NCBI GenBank assembly: GCA_028284945.1
Contig: JANQQJ010000035.1
Coordinates: 23,219-87,218, forward strand
Origin: Alphaproteobacteria bacterium
Lineage (GTDB): Bacteria; Pseudomonadota; Alphaproteobacteria; SMXS01
Direction of reading: 5' to 3'
Length of the DNA stretch: 64,000 nucleotides
A program made the translations under genes and the position numbers. Numbering within the stretch: the stretch's first letter is position 1; every line of letters starts with the position of its first letter. Under the pieces are notes generated by a model that saw only the letters and a program-made list of their open reading frames with translations, was not told the DNA's origin and did not search any database. Shown piece by piece: positions 34,143 through 42,961 of the stretch.

Positions 34143-34146
34143 CGAA

Positions 34147-34425
34147 CTAGGTATAGTGCGGCAGATCGCTGCCGGGCAAGAGCGCCCTGGCACGGGCCGG
34201 TACGGTCGGTTCGATATCGATGTGCTCGCAGAACGCCAGCAGCCGGTCTTCATTCTGCAGAAGGTAATCGAGTACGCCGCCCTGCAGTTCCGGGTCGTTT
34301 GCGCGCAGGCGGACCGTGCCGATATCCAGCCCGGTCAGGTTCAAAAAGCCCTGAAAGGCGTATTCATCGGTTGCGACAAATGTCAATGCTTGCAGCGCAA
34401 TGGTTTGCGCCGTTTCGGGAGTCAT
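34147..34425 (-). CDS. DUF3572 family protein
   Basis: A 92-residue alphaproteobacterial protein. It begins MTPETAQTIALQALTFVATD and continues AFQGFLNLTGLDIGTVR and GVLDYLLQNEDRLLAFCEH, the usual DUF3572 sequence. It is all-helical and soluble, of unknown function. In many alphaproteobacteria the family stays near cell-cycle or ribosomal genes. Here it lies between rpmG and the HAD-like gene on the same strand. Confidence 0.82.
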   Translation of the reverse strand: MTPETAQTIALQALTFVATDEYAFQGFLNLTGLDIGTVRLRANDPELQGGVLDYLLQNEDRLLAFCEHIDIEPTVPARARALLPGSDLPHYT

Positions 34426-34435
34426 AGAAATGGAA

Positions 34436-34470
34436 ATAGGCCGCGTTGTTCGCGGTCCAAGACCTATTTG
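34436..34470 (-). terminator. Hairpin after rpmG
   Basis: On the minus strand the rpmG stop begins a nested inverted repeat: outer AAATAGG/CCTATTT and inner CCGCG-AACAA-CGCGG, ending in TTTCC. It probably ends the rpmG transcript. Confidence 0.55.
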
Positions 34471-34631
34471 ATCTTGGTTTCCTTGAATTCGACATGTTTG
34501 CGGACCACGGGATCGTACTTTTTGACGACCATCTTTTCGGTCAGCGTGCGTGGGTTCTTCTTGGCCACATAGTAATAGCCGGTGCCTGCGGTGCTCTCGA
34601 GCTTGATTTTGATGCTGGATGGCTTGGCCAT
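34464..34631 (-). CDS. rpmG: 50S ribosomal protein L33
   Basis: A 55-residue ribosomal protein. It reads [20 protein letters not shown] at the N-terminus, then [20 protein letters not shown] and ends FKETKIK, the classic L33 sequence at exactly the expected length. No zinc-binding cysteines are present, so it is the C-minus form. AGGAG lies about 8 bases before the ATG. It binds 23S rRNA near the tRNA exit site. A hairpin overlapping the stop suggests a separate transcript. Confidence 0.96.
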   Translation of the reverse strand: MAKPSSIKIKLESTAGTGYYYVAKKNPRTLTEKMVVKKYDPVVRKHVEFKETKIK

Positions 34632-34705
34632 GAACGGACTCCTGCTTCGCCTCGCGGCGAGGAATTGCTTAAGAGGCGCAGAAAATAGCGGTCCGCGCCC
34701 CTAAG

Positions 34706-35860
34706 TCAAGCGGGATCAGGTGCGGTTTGGTGGTGACGCCGCATCGCCAGCGCGAAGAGCAGGAAGCCGCCAAAGATGATCGCGAGCCCATAGCCGAAGC
34801 CATTGGGCAGCACCAGGTCCATGGACTTGCCGAGAAACGGCGACCCGGTGAGTGAGCCGATATTATAGGCGCTGATTAGCGCGGCATTGGCGCTTGCCAG
34901 CGCCAGACCCCGATACTGATGTCCCAATAGGGTTAGACCGATGGTGTAAACGCCGGTGATCGTACCGCCCCAGACAAACAGCAGCGGCCAGATATAGATG
35001 GTGCCGACCAGGGCAGGCAGTGCGAGGCCTCCCAGCATGCCAATCAACGCACAGCCCAGCAGCACCCGGATGGGCGGAATCTTGTCCGCCAGCCAGCCAA
35101 TCGGGAACTGCAGGACCACGTTGCCAAGCGCGATGGCGGTCAACAGCCGGGCGCTGGCTTCGTTACTAAAGCCTGTATAGGTGCCGAATACGGGCAGAAG
35201 CTGAAACACACCGGTCTCAATCGCGCCATAGACTAGCCCCGCCATCAGTGCGACCGGGCTGAGCCGAAAATAGCGAAAAATCGACGTCGTCTTGTTGCTT
35301 TCGAATTGCGGCCGGCTCTGTCCAGCGCCCAGGATCACCAGGCAGCCCAGGCCGATCAGGCTGGCCGCGACCATGAAGGGAAGCCAGCCCTCGGTCCCGG
35401 TGAATGACACCAGCAGCGGGCCGCCGCCGAACCCGAACGAAATACACGCCGCATAGAGGCCAAGCAGTCGACCGCGATTGCTGTCATCGGCGATTTGATT
35501 GATCCAGACTTCGCTGAGCACAAAGGGGATGACAATGGATGCCCCCAGCACATAGCGCAGCACGAACCAGGCTTCGATCGCGGCGAACAATCTTAGACCT
35601 AGCAGACAGGTTGCACCGACGATCAGCGCCCCCAGAATTAGCCGCATGGGACCAACGATCACCACCAGACGCGGAATGAAGGGCGCCATCGATATGCCGC
35701 CTAGCGCCATCATGGCGCCGTTCAGGCCAATGAGAGTGTTGGAGAAGCCTCGCTCAACCAGCAGCAGATTGAGCAGTGGTCCGGTCAAGCCGAAGACCAG
35801 CCCGACCACACTGATCATGCCAATGATGGCCGCGAGCGGACGCGCCTTCGAATGATCCAT
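34706..35860 (-). CDS. MFS transporter
   Basis: A 384-residue permease with about 12 predicted membrane helices and short loops. It starts MDHSKARPLAAIIGMISVVG and has NTLIGLNGAMMALGGISMAP, then GRLLGLYAACISFGFGGGPL (loop 4-5 region), and FPIGWLADKIPPIRVLLG (the second loop 2-3-like motif). It resembles YcaD-type MFS proteins of unknown substrate. It is separated from DUF983 by 3 bases and so belongs to the rnr-DUF983 unit. Confidence 0.85.
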   Translation of the reverse strand: MDHSKARPLAAIIGMISVVGLVFGLTGPLLNLLLVERGFSNTLIGLNGAMMALGGISMAPFIPRLVVIVGPMRLILGALIVGATCLLGLRLFAAIEAWFVLRYVLGASIVIPFVLSEVWINQIADDSNRGRLLGLYAACISFGFGGGPLLVSFTGTEGWLPFMVAASLIGLGCLVILGAGQSRPQFESNKTTSIFRYFRLSPVALMAGLVYGAIETGVFQLLPVFGTYTGFSNEASARLLTAIALGNVVLQFPIGWLADKIPPIRVLLGCALIGMLGGLALPALVGTIYIWPLLFVWGGTITGVYTIGLTLLGHQYRGLALASANAALISAYNIGSLTGSPFLGKSMDLVLPNGFGYGLAIIFGGFLLFALAMRRHHQTAPDPA

Positions 35861-35863
35861 GAA

Positions 35864-36298
35864 TTAGGTCGGTTGCGGGGCGTCCGCGTCCGCCGTGTCG
35901 TCGAAGCCGTGCATATATTTGGCCCATTGCAGGCCGATCAGCGCGCCCTTGATGCGCGGCAATAGCAACAGCGCAGAAATGATCGTGAGCGCAATACCAA
36001 GGCTCAGAACCACCGCCAGACTGGGTTTGAACGCCAATTCATAGGAAATCATCAGCGGCACAACCAAATGCCCCACGATCACGATCGTGAAGTAAGGCGG
36101 GGCGTCGTCTGCCTGATGGCCGGAGAAATCGAGGCCGCATGTCTCGCATTCATGCTTGACGGACAGATACTTGCGGAAAACATGACCCTCGCCGCAGTCC
36201 GGGCACCGGCCAAGCCAGCCGCGCTTCAGGCTGTCCCAAAGCGGGCGCTCGGGGCGACCCCCGAAATGGTGCGTCTGGTCAGTACTCTGCGCGCTCAT
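35864..36298 (-). CDS. DUF983 family membrane protein with zinc-ribbon motif
   Basis: A 144-residue protein. Two CxxC pairs (GRCPDCGEGHVFRKYL and CETCGLDF) form a zinc-ribbon-like head, and two membrane helices follow (about 65-88 and 92-115). This is the normal DUF983 architecture. The family often lies close to cytochrome oxidase or rnr genes. Function is unknown. It is 8 bases downstream of rnr, a common arrangement in alphaproteobacteria. Confidence 0.85.
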   Translation of the reverse strand: MSAQSTDQTHHFGGRPERPLWDSLKRGWLGRCPDCGEGHVFRKYLSVKHECETCGLDFSGHQADDAPPYFTIVIVGHLVVPLMISYELAFKPSLAVVLSLGIALTIISALLLLPRIKGALIGLQWAKYMHGFDDTADADAPQPT

Positions 36299-36306
36299 GG
36301 CATTTC

Positions 36307-38514
36307 CTATCTGCGGCGTTTGCCGCGCTTGCCCGCGCGCTTTGCACCGCGGACGGGTGCATCATAAAGCAGTTCGAATCGCAGGCCACCGGTAATCGGG
36401 GCTGCTTCGATCAGCCGGACGGTAATAGCATCGCCCAGCGTAAATGTGGTGCCTGTTTCTTCACCGACAAGCGCATGGCTGCCCTGCTCGTGGCGGAAGT
36501 ATTCGCGGCCCAGCGTGCTGATTGGGATCAGACCTTCGGCGCCGGTATCGTCCAGGCTGGCAAACAGGCCAAAGCGGCTGACGCCGGAAATCCGGGCCGG
36601 AAACTGGGCGCCCAGCTTGTCGGCCATATATCCGGCCATATAGCGTTCGACGCATTCGCGTTCTGCGCCCATCGCCCGGCGCTCGGTCATAGAGATATGT
36701 TCACCGATCTCGCTCAACCGTTCCTCGGCGTCGCCAGTCAGTCCGTCATCACCCAGTCGAAGCGCCCTGATCAGGCCGCGATGGACCACCAGGTCCGCAT
36801 AGCGCCGGATCGGTGACGTGAAGTGCGCGTAACGATCCAGAGCCAGGCCAAAATGCCCCAGATTGTCCGGGCTGTAGGCAGCCTGGCTTTGGCTGCGCAG
36901 CACGACCGTATTCACCACATGTTGGTGTGCGGTGTCCTGCGCACGGGAAAGCACCTCATTGAAATGTGACGGTTCTATCCGTTGTGCCTTGGGTAGACGG
37001 TAGTCCAGCGTTTTGAGGAAGTCCTGAAGCGCTTCCATCTTTTCTGCCGACGGTGCTTCATGGACGCGGTAGAGGCAAGCGGTGCGGCGCTTTTCCAGCT
37101 CTTCGGCAGCGGCCACATTGGCCGCGATCATGAACTCTTCAATCAGTTTGTGGGCGTCGAGCCTAACCTGTTCAGCGACGTAGAGGACACGCCCGATCTC
37201 ATCAAGCGCCACTTTTCGCTCCGGGAGGTCAAGGTCGAGAGGGCCGCGCTTTGACCGTTCTTTCAATCGCGCTTGATAAGCGCCATAGAGCGGCTTGATA
37301 ACGGTCTCGACCAGCGGTTCAGTCGCTTCATCCGGCGTGCCATCAAATCCAGCCTGGGTTTGCTCATAACTGAGGTTGGCCGCACACCGCATCAGCCCCC
37401 GGGTGAACTTGTGCGCTATCTTCCGGCCATTCTTGTCAAACCGCAGATGCGCGGCCATGCAGGCCCGGTCGACACCGGCTTTCAGCGAGCACAGGTCCGT
37501 GGAGAGCGCCTCGGGTAACATCGGCACGACCTGGTCGGGAAAATAGGCTGAGTTCCCCCGCTTATAGGCTTCAGCATCAAGCGCGCTGCCGGGGCGCACA
37601 TAATGCGCAACGTCGGCAATCGCAACGATCACGTGCCAACCGCCCTTGTTGTCGGGGTCGTCATCGGGTTCAGCAAAAACCGCATCGTCGTGGTCGCGGG
37701 CATCATGCGGGTCGATGGTGATCAGGGGTATGTCGCGCAGGTCCGCGCGCTTGCCCAGTTCGACCGGCTTAGCCTGTTCGGCTTCCTTTACGGACTTGGG
37801 GTCAAAATCGGTCGGGATGCCGTGGCCATGAATGGCGATCAGGCTGGTCTTGCTGGGGGCATCGACATCGCCCAGACGCTCGACCACGCGGGCCTTTTTC
37901 AATCCCAGCTTGTTGCGCTTGGGCGATAGAAGCTCTGCCAGCACCAGTTCGCCATGGACGGCACCGCCTTCGTCTCCTCGGTCGACCTGTAATTCGTGGC
38001 GGGCACGCTTATCAGTGGGAATGATCCGTCCACCATCGCGGTAGACGCCCAGCACCTTATCCTGCGCGGGCAGCAGCCGCTTCATCACCTTGGCTTCGTA
38101 TGTGCCGTCTTCCAGTGCGGTTAACCGGGCAAGCGCCCTGTCGCCTGCGCCCATGGCGCTGCCGGCATGCCGGCCACCCGGCAACACCAGAATAGGTGGC
38201 GGTGGTGCGTCGTCCTCCCAGCGGACCGGCTTTGCCATCAGCTCGCCGTCGACATCTGTGCCGGTGACCTCGATCACCGTGACGTTGGGCAGGCTGCCGG
38301 CACGGCCCAAACTGCGGCGATGGCCTTGGGACAGCAGGCCCTCGGCCCGCATTTCCGCGATCAGTGCTTTTAGTTTAGTCCGGTCATCGCCGCGAATATG
38401 AAACGCGCGCGCGATTTCACGTTTCCCGACATTTCCGGGGCTTTCTTCAATGAATTTAAGGACCTGTGCCTTGCTGGGGAACGGCACGGCCTTATTGGTT
38501 CGCTTGCGTGCCAT
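36307..38514 (-). CDS. rnr: Ribonuclease R
   Basis: A 735-residue 3'-5' exoribonuclease of the RNB family. An N-terminal helix-turn-helix (AFHIRGDDRTKLKALIAEMR) and cold-shock domains precede the RNB catalytic core, whose metal-binding motif is LITIDPHDARDHDDAVFAE. RYAHFTSPIRRYADLVVHRG follows, and a C-terminal S1 domain (FPARISGVSRFGLFASLDD) leads into a short Lys/Arg-rich tail. It degrades structured RNA without a helicase. It follows topA across a repeat-containing gap of 156 bases and is close to DUF983. Confidence 0.95.
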   Translation of the reverse strand: MARKRTNKAVPFPSKAQVLKFIEESPGNVGKREIARAFHIRGDDRTKLKALIAEMRAEGLLSQGHRRSLGRAGSLPNVTVIEVTGTDVDGELMAKPVRWEDDAPPPPILVLPGGRHAGSAMGAGDRALARLTALEDGTYEAKVMKRLLPAQDKVLGVYRDGGRIIPTDKRARHELQVDRGDEGGAVHGELVLAELLSPKRNKLGLKKARVVERLGDVDAPSKTSLIAIHGHGIPTDFDPKSVKEAEQAKPVELGKRADLRDIPLITIDPHDARDHDDAVFAEPDDDPDNKGGWHVIVAIADVAHYVRPGSALDAEAYKRGNSAYFPDQVVPMLPEALSTDLCSLKAGVDRACMAAHLRFDKNGRKIAHKFTRGLMRCAANLSYEQTQAGFDGTPDEATEPLVETVIKPLYGAYQARLKERSKRGPLDLDLPERKVALDEIGRVLYVAEQVRLDAHKLIEEFMIAANVAAAEELEKRRTACLYRVHEAPSAEKMEALQDFLKTLDYRLPKAQRIEPSHFNEVLSRAQDTAHQHVVNTVVLRSQSQAAYSPDNLGHFGLALDRYAHFTSPIRRYADLVVHRGLIRALRLGDDGLTGDAEERLSEIGEHISMTERRAMGAERECVERYMAGYMADKLGAQFPARISGVSRFGLFASLDDTGAEGLIPISTLGREYFRHEQGSHALVGEETGTTFTLGDAITVRLIEAAPITGGLRFELLYDAPVRGAKRAGKRGKRRR

Positions 38515-38540
38515 GAGATCAATGAGCTTTCGTAAACTCG

Positions 38541-38665
38541 TTCATGTCTCGATACACTGTCCCTTCGCAGCGCTCAGGTCCAGCACTCGACACGAACGGA
38601 ACTCCTCGACACACCGTTCGCCTCGAGTGAACGGCGCGAAGCGGCGTTAGTATCGAGAGGCATAG
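38541..38665. repeat. Repeat-rich spacer between topA and rnr
   Basis: The stretch holds CTCGATAC/GTATCGAG ends (38550s and 38649-38657) and several GTTCGTGTCGAG- and CCGTTCG-type blocks in both orientations. This composite resembles the dispersed CGAACGG/CTCGAxAC repeats of alphaproteobacteria. No coding potential is seen. Confidence 0.55.
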
Positions 38666-38670
38666 GTTAC

Positions 38671-41235
38671 CTATTCAGAGGCGGCTTTGGCTTTGGGCTT
38701 TGCCTTGGCTTTCGTCTTCTTCTTCGCCGGTGCTTTCTTCTTTTTGGCCGCCTTGGCCTCGATCAGCGCCAGAGCTTCTTCCAAGGTCACTGACTCCGGG
38801 TCCTTGTCCTTGGGCACGGTGGCATTGATCTTTTTGTATTTGACATAGGGGCCGTAGCGTCCGTTCAGAACGTTGATCGGCGTGCCGTCGTCGGGATGCT
38901 CACCCAGCTCTTTGAGTACCGATGCGCTGCGGCCACGGCCCGGCTTGGCCTCGGCCAACAGCGCGACCGCGCGATTGACGCCAACAGTAAACACTTCATC
39001 GCTGGTCGGCATATTGGCGTATTTGCCGTCATGCAGCACATAGGGCCCATAACGGCCGATTGCGGCGGTGATCTTCTTGCCTGTCTCTGGATGGACACCA
39101 ACGTCGCGCGGCAGCGAGAGCAGGGCCAGCGCTTTTGCCAGATCGACATCATCCGGCGGCACATCCTTTGGGATGGACGCGCGCGGCGGCTTTTTGCCTT
39201 CCTCGTTCTCACCCCGCTGGACATAGGGGCCGAACCGGCCGGAGCGAAGCGTGATTTCGTCACCGTCGTCTTCACCCAGGACCTTAGTGCTGTTCTCGCC
39301 ATTGACGGCGTCGTCGCCTTTGGTCGAAATCTGCCGGGTGAACTTGCATTCGGGATAGTTCGAACAGCCGATAAAGGCGCCATAGCGCCCCAGTTTCAGG
39401 CTGAGCCGTCCGTTATCGCAGGAGGGGCAATCGCGCGGATCCTTGCCCTCTTCGATGACCGGGAAGACATGCGGCGCCAGAATTTCATTCAGCGCGTCCA
39501 GAACTTGTGTTACCCGCAGATCCTTGGTGCCATCAATCGCATTGGAGAATTCGCGCCAGAAGTCGCTCAGGACCTTTTTCCAGTCCAGATTGCCCGCCGA
39601 AATATCATCGAGCTGTTCTTCCAAACGCGCTGTGAAGTCATATTCGACATAACGGGTGAAGAAGCTCTCCAGGAACGCTGTGACCAGGCGGCCCTTGTCT
39701 TCGGGGATGAACCGGTTGCGGTCCATTTCGACATAGTTGCGGTTGCGCAGCACATCGAGGATCGACGCATAGGTCGACGGGCGCCCGATGCCCAGCTCCT
39801 CCATCTTGCGGACCAGGCTCGCCTCGGTATAGCGGGGCGGCGGCTCGGTGAAGTGCTGTTCCGGGCTGACTTTTTCACGGCTCACCGCGTCGCCATTGGT
39901 GAGCGGCGGCAGGCGGCGATCGTCATCACCGCCGTCGCTGTCGTCCTGACCCTCTTGATAAAGCGTCAGAAAGCCCTGGAAAGTGAGCACCGAACCGCGG
40001 GCACGCAGGGTGGCCGATCCGTCCGCGGCGGTAATGTCGGCGACGGTGCGCTCGAACCGGGCACTTTCCATCTGGCTGGCAAGCGTACGCTTCCAGATCA
40101 GGTCGTAGAGCTTGAATTGTTCGTCATCCAGGATGAATTTCAGGTCATCCGGCCGGCGCAGCATGCCGGTGGGCCGGATGGCTTCGTGGGCTTCCTGCGC
40201 GTTCTTGGCCTTGGTTTTATAGATGCGCGGACTATCGGGCAGATAGTCCGGCCCGTAATCCTTGCCGATCAGGTCGCGTGCCTCTGACAGCGCCTCATTG
40301 GCAATGGTCACGCCGTCGGTACGCATATAGGTAATCAGACCGACAGTCTCGCCACCAATGTCAAAACCCTCATAGAGTTTCTGGGCGACCCGCATGGTGC
40401 GGGATGCAGCAAAACCCAGCTTGCGCGCGGCTTCCTGCTGCATGGTCGAGGTGGTGAAAGGGGCTGCCGGATTACGGCGTGCCGGTTTGCTTTCGACCGT
40501 GGCAACGGAAAAATTCGAGGCTTCGATCGCCTGCTGGGCGCGGGTTGCGGCAGCAGCATCCGGCAGGTCGAATTTCTCGAGCTTCTTGCCGTCGAGCGCG
40601 GTGAGCGAGGCTTTGAATGGATCGCCTGCCGGTGTCTTCATGTCGACATCGACGGTCCAGTATTCCTGAGGTTTAAAGGCCTCGATTTCCAACTCGCGCT
40701 CGCAGATCAGCCGCAAAGCGACCGATTGAACTCTACCGGCCGATTTCGCGCCCGGCAGCTTGCGCCACAACACCGGCGACAGGGTAAAGCCCACCAAATA
40801 ATCGAGCGCGCGGCGCGCCAGATAGGCTTCGATCAGTTCTTGATCCAGCTCGCGCGGGCTCGCAATCGCATCCAACACGGCCTGTTTGGTAATTTCATTG
40901 AAGACGACGCGTTTGACGTCTTTGCCGTTGAGCGCCTTTTTCTCATTTAAAATTTCAAGGACGTGCCATGAAATCGCCTCGCCTTCGCGGTCAGGGTCAG
41001 TCGCCAGGAACAGCGCGTCAGCGTCTTTCGCCGCCTTGGCGATATCCTTCATGCGTTTGTTGGAATCGCTGTCGACTTCCCATTTCATCTGGAAGTCTTC
41101 ATCGGGCAGCACTGATCCATCCTTCGACGGCAGATCGCGCACATGGCCAAAACTGGCCAGGACCTGATAGTCGCTGCCGAGATATTTGTTGATCGTTTTG
41201 GCCTTGGCGGGCGATTCAACGATGACAAGATTCAT
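38671..41235 (-). CDS. topA: DNA topoisomerase I
   Basis: An 854-residue type IA topoisomerase that relaxes negative supercoils. A TOPRIM domain starts it (NLVIVESPAKAKTINKYLG; LATDPDREGEAISWH). The catalytic Tyr lies in GLITYMRTDGV. A four-Cys zinc finger is CPSCDNGRLSLKLGRYGAFI with CSNYPEC. Three GRYGPYV-type repeats then follow, with a Lys/Ala-rich basic tail of about 35 residues, as in alphaproteobacterial TopA. It lies downstream of dprA on the same strand, within the conserved pyr-plsY-dprA-topA-rnr order. Confidence 0.96.
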   Translation of the reverse strand: MNLVIVESPAKAKTINKYLGSDYQVLASFGHVRDLPSKDGSVLPDEDFQMKWEVDSDSNKRMKDIAKAAKDADALFLATDPDREGEAISWHVLEILNEKKALNGKDVKRVVFNEITKQAVLDAIASPRELDQELIEAYLARRALDYLVGFTLSPVLWRKLPGAKSAGRVQSVALRLICERELEIEAFKPQEYWTVDVDMKTPAGDPFKASLTALDGKKLEKFDLPDAAAATRAQQAIEASNFSVATVESKPARRNPAAPFTTSTMQQEAARKLGFAASRTMRVAQKLYEGFDIGGETVGLITYMRTDGVTIANEALSEARDLIGKDYGPDYLPDSPRIYKTKAKNAQEAHEAIRPTGMLRRPDDLKFILDDEQFKLYDLIWKRTLASQMESARFERTVADITAADGSATLRARGSVLTFQGFLTLYQEGQDDSDGGDDDRRLPPLTNGDAVSREKVSPEQHFTEPPPRYTEASLVRKMEELGIGRPSTYASILDVLRNRNYVEMDRNRFIPEDKGRLVTAFLESFFTRYVEYDFTARLEEQLDDISAGNLDWKKVLSDFWREFSNAIDGTKDLRVTQVLDALNEILAPHVFPVIEEGKDPRDCPSCDNGRLSLKLGRYGAFIGCSNYPECKFTRQISTKGDDAVNGENSTKVLGEDDGDEITLRSGRFGPYVQRGENEEGKKPPRASIPKDVPPDDVDLAKALALLSLPRDVGVHPETGKKITAAIGRYGPYVLHDGKYANMPTSDEVFTVGVNRAVALLAEAKPGRGRSASVLKELGEHPDDGTPINVLNGRYGPYVKYKKINATVPKDKDPESVTLEEALALIEAKAAKKKKAPAKKKTKAKAKPKAKAASE

Positions 41236-41261
41236 AAGAGACTGCTCTTTAAGGCTGGCGA

Positions 41262-42368
41262 TTAAGCGATCGAGACCTTGTTGCCGGGGTGACGATCAAG
41301 CCGTCCGGCGAGCTCAAGTTCGAGCAAAATGGTGAAAACGGTGGCAGGTGTCAAACGGGTTTGTCGTATCAGCTCGTCGATTTCTGTCGGGGTCGGTCCC
41401 AGTTTCTCCAATAGAATGTTGTGTGCCGTGGTGGTCTCGGAACTGTTTTCCGACAATAGGTTGGCCTGTTGCGGTACGCTTTCAAGAGGCTTTACGACCG
41501 GCCGGTGCAGGCTTCCTTCCAGCGACTGCAGAATGTCGTCCGCTGTCTCGGTCAGGACGGCGCCATTACGGATCAGGTCGTTGGTGCCGCGGTGCCGGGG
41601 GTCGAGGGGCGAGCCGGGGACAGCGAATACATCGCGCCCCTGATCGCCTGCGAACCGAGCAGTAATCAACGAGCCGGACCGAAGCGCAGCCTCGACGACC
41701 AGCACGCCGCGCGACAGGCCGGAAATCAAGCGGTTGCGCCGCGGGAAATGTCTGGCCTGGGGTTTTGTGCCAATGGGCATCTCGCACACCACCAGACCGT
41801 CTTCGGCGACACGTGCAAAGAGGTTCTTGTTTTCCGGTGGATAGACAACATCAATGCCGCCGGCCATGACGGCGATTGTACCGGTTTTCAGGGAACCCCG
41901 GTGTGCCGCGGTATCGATCCCGCGTGCCAAGCCTGAAATGACGGCCATATCGGATTGGCCCAGATCGCCTGCGATCTTTTCGGTGAAGCGAACACCGGCC
42001 GCAGAGGCATTGCGGGCGCCGACAATCCCGATACCTGGCCTGTCCAGTAGGTCAAGACGTCCTCTGACAACAAGAACCGGTGGTGCGTCGGCGAGCACGG
42101 CCAAGATCTCGGGGTAAGGCGCAACATCGACATGCAGCATGACCGCGCCGGCGTTCTCGGTCGCCGTGATTTCGTCTTCCGCTGCACCAATGGTAAACAG
42201 TTTGATGGCGGATTTTCGCCCGCCGCGTTTCGCCAGCTCCGGGAGCGCATCCAGCGCATCGGTCGCTGATCCGAACCGTGTTATCAGGTCGCGGAAGGTC
42301 ACAGGCCCGACATGCGGGCTGCGGATCAGGCGAAGCCGATCACGTTTTTCAATGTCCGACAAAGCCAT
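41262..42368 (-). CDS. dprA: DNA-processing protein DprA
   Basis: A 368-residue protein that loads RecA onto incoming single-stranded DNA during transformation. It has a SAM-like N domain (DRLRLIRSPHVGPVTFRDL), a Rossmann-like core (GIGIVGARNASAAGVRFTEK, ISGLARGIDTAAHRG, PRRNRLISGLSRGVLVVEAA) and a C-terminal winged-helix domain (TPTEIDELIRQTRLTPATVF). All segments are intact. Its stop is 26 bases upstream of topA's start. It overlaps the plsY stop by one base, so the genes are co-transcribed. Confidence 0.95.
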   Translation of the reverse strand: MALSDIEKRDRLRLIRSPHVGPVTFRDLITRFGSATDALDALPELAKRGGRKSAIKLFTIGAAEDEITATENAGAVMLHVDVAPYPEILAVLADAPPVLVVRGRLDLLDRPGIGIVGARNASAAGVRFTEKIAGDLGQSDMAVISGLARGIDTAAHRGSLKTGTIAVMAGGIDVVYPPENKNLFARVAEDGLVVCEMPIGTKPQARHFPRRNRLISGLSRGVLVVEAALRSGSLITARFAGDQGRDVFAVPGSPLDPRHRGTNDLIRNGAVLTETADDILQSLEGSLHRPVVKPLESVPQQANLLSENSSETTTAHNILLEKLGPTPTEIDELIRQTRLTPATVFTILLELELAGRLDRHPGNKVSIA

Positions 42369-42958
42369 TAGCCGGCGCCGATTTTAGGTTCCTCGCCATG
42401 GGTCAGACGGCTGATGTTTGCCGCATGCCGGATGAAAACTAGAGCAGCGAGAAATAGAAAGAGAATGAGATGCGGGATTGTCAGAGTCACGCCGGCATAG
42501 ATTGGTGCAGCTGCTGCCGCCACGAGTGCGGCCAGTGACGAAAATCGAAAGACCAGCGCAGTCAAAAGCCATGCGGCGCAGCTGACGAGACCCAAGACAA
42601 AACTAATGGCCAGCGCCACGCCCAGAAATGTTGCGACGCCTTTGCCGCCTTTAAATCCAAGCCAGAAGGGATAGAGGTGGCCCAGAAAAACCGCAGCCCC
42701 TGCAAAAAGCTGCGACTCTGGTGCGAATGCCTGCGCCAGAATGACCGCTGCTGCGCCTTTGCCGCCATCCAGAATGAGTGTGGCCAGCGCGAGCCCCTTT
42801 TTGCCGGTCCGGAGCACATTGGTCGCGCCGATATTACCTGACCCAACGGCGCGGATATCACCTAACCCGGCCATTTTTGTCAGCAGCAGACCGAAGGGGA
42901 TCGACCCTAGCAGGTAGGCCAGTGCCGCGACGACAACATGCTGGACTGTCAAGTCCAT
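42368..42958 (-). CDS. plsY: Glycerol-3-phosphate acyltransferase PlsY
   Basis: A 196-residue integral membrane enzyme that acylates glycerol-3-phosphate with acyl-phosphate, the first step of phospholipid synthesis. Motifs are AYLLGSIPFGLLL, GSGNIGATNVLRTGKKGLAL, GHLYPFWLGFKGGKGVATFL and the C-terminal IRHAANISRLTHGEEPKIG. ATG 42958 is preferred to GTG 42961. It follows pyrC by 3 bases, so fatty-acyl and pyrimidine genes share a transcript, a known alphaproteobacterial arrangement. Confidence 0.95.
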   Translation of the reverse strand: MDLTVQHVVVAALAYLLGSIPFGLLLTKMAGLGDIRAVGSGNIGATNVLRTGKKGLALATLILDGGKGAAAVILAQAFAPESQLFAGAAVFLGHLYPFWLGFKGGKGVATFLGVALAISFVLGLVSCAAWLLTALVFRFSSLAALVAAAAAPIYAGVTLTIPHLILFLFLAALVFIRHAANISRLTHGEEPKIGAG

Positions 42959-42961
42959 CAC

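Noticed and set aside
38896..40287. A 463-codon open frame on the plus strand
   Set aside because: It is antisense to topA, which has full catalytic and zinc motifs. The frame has no recognisable motif and is explained by GC-rich codon bias.
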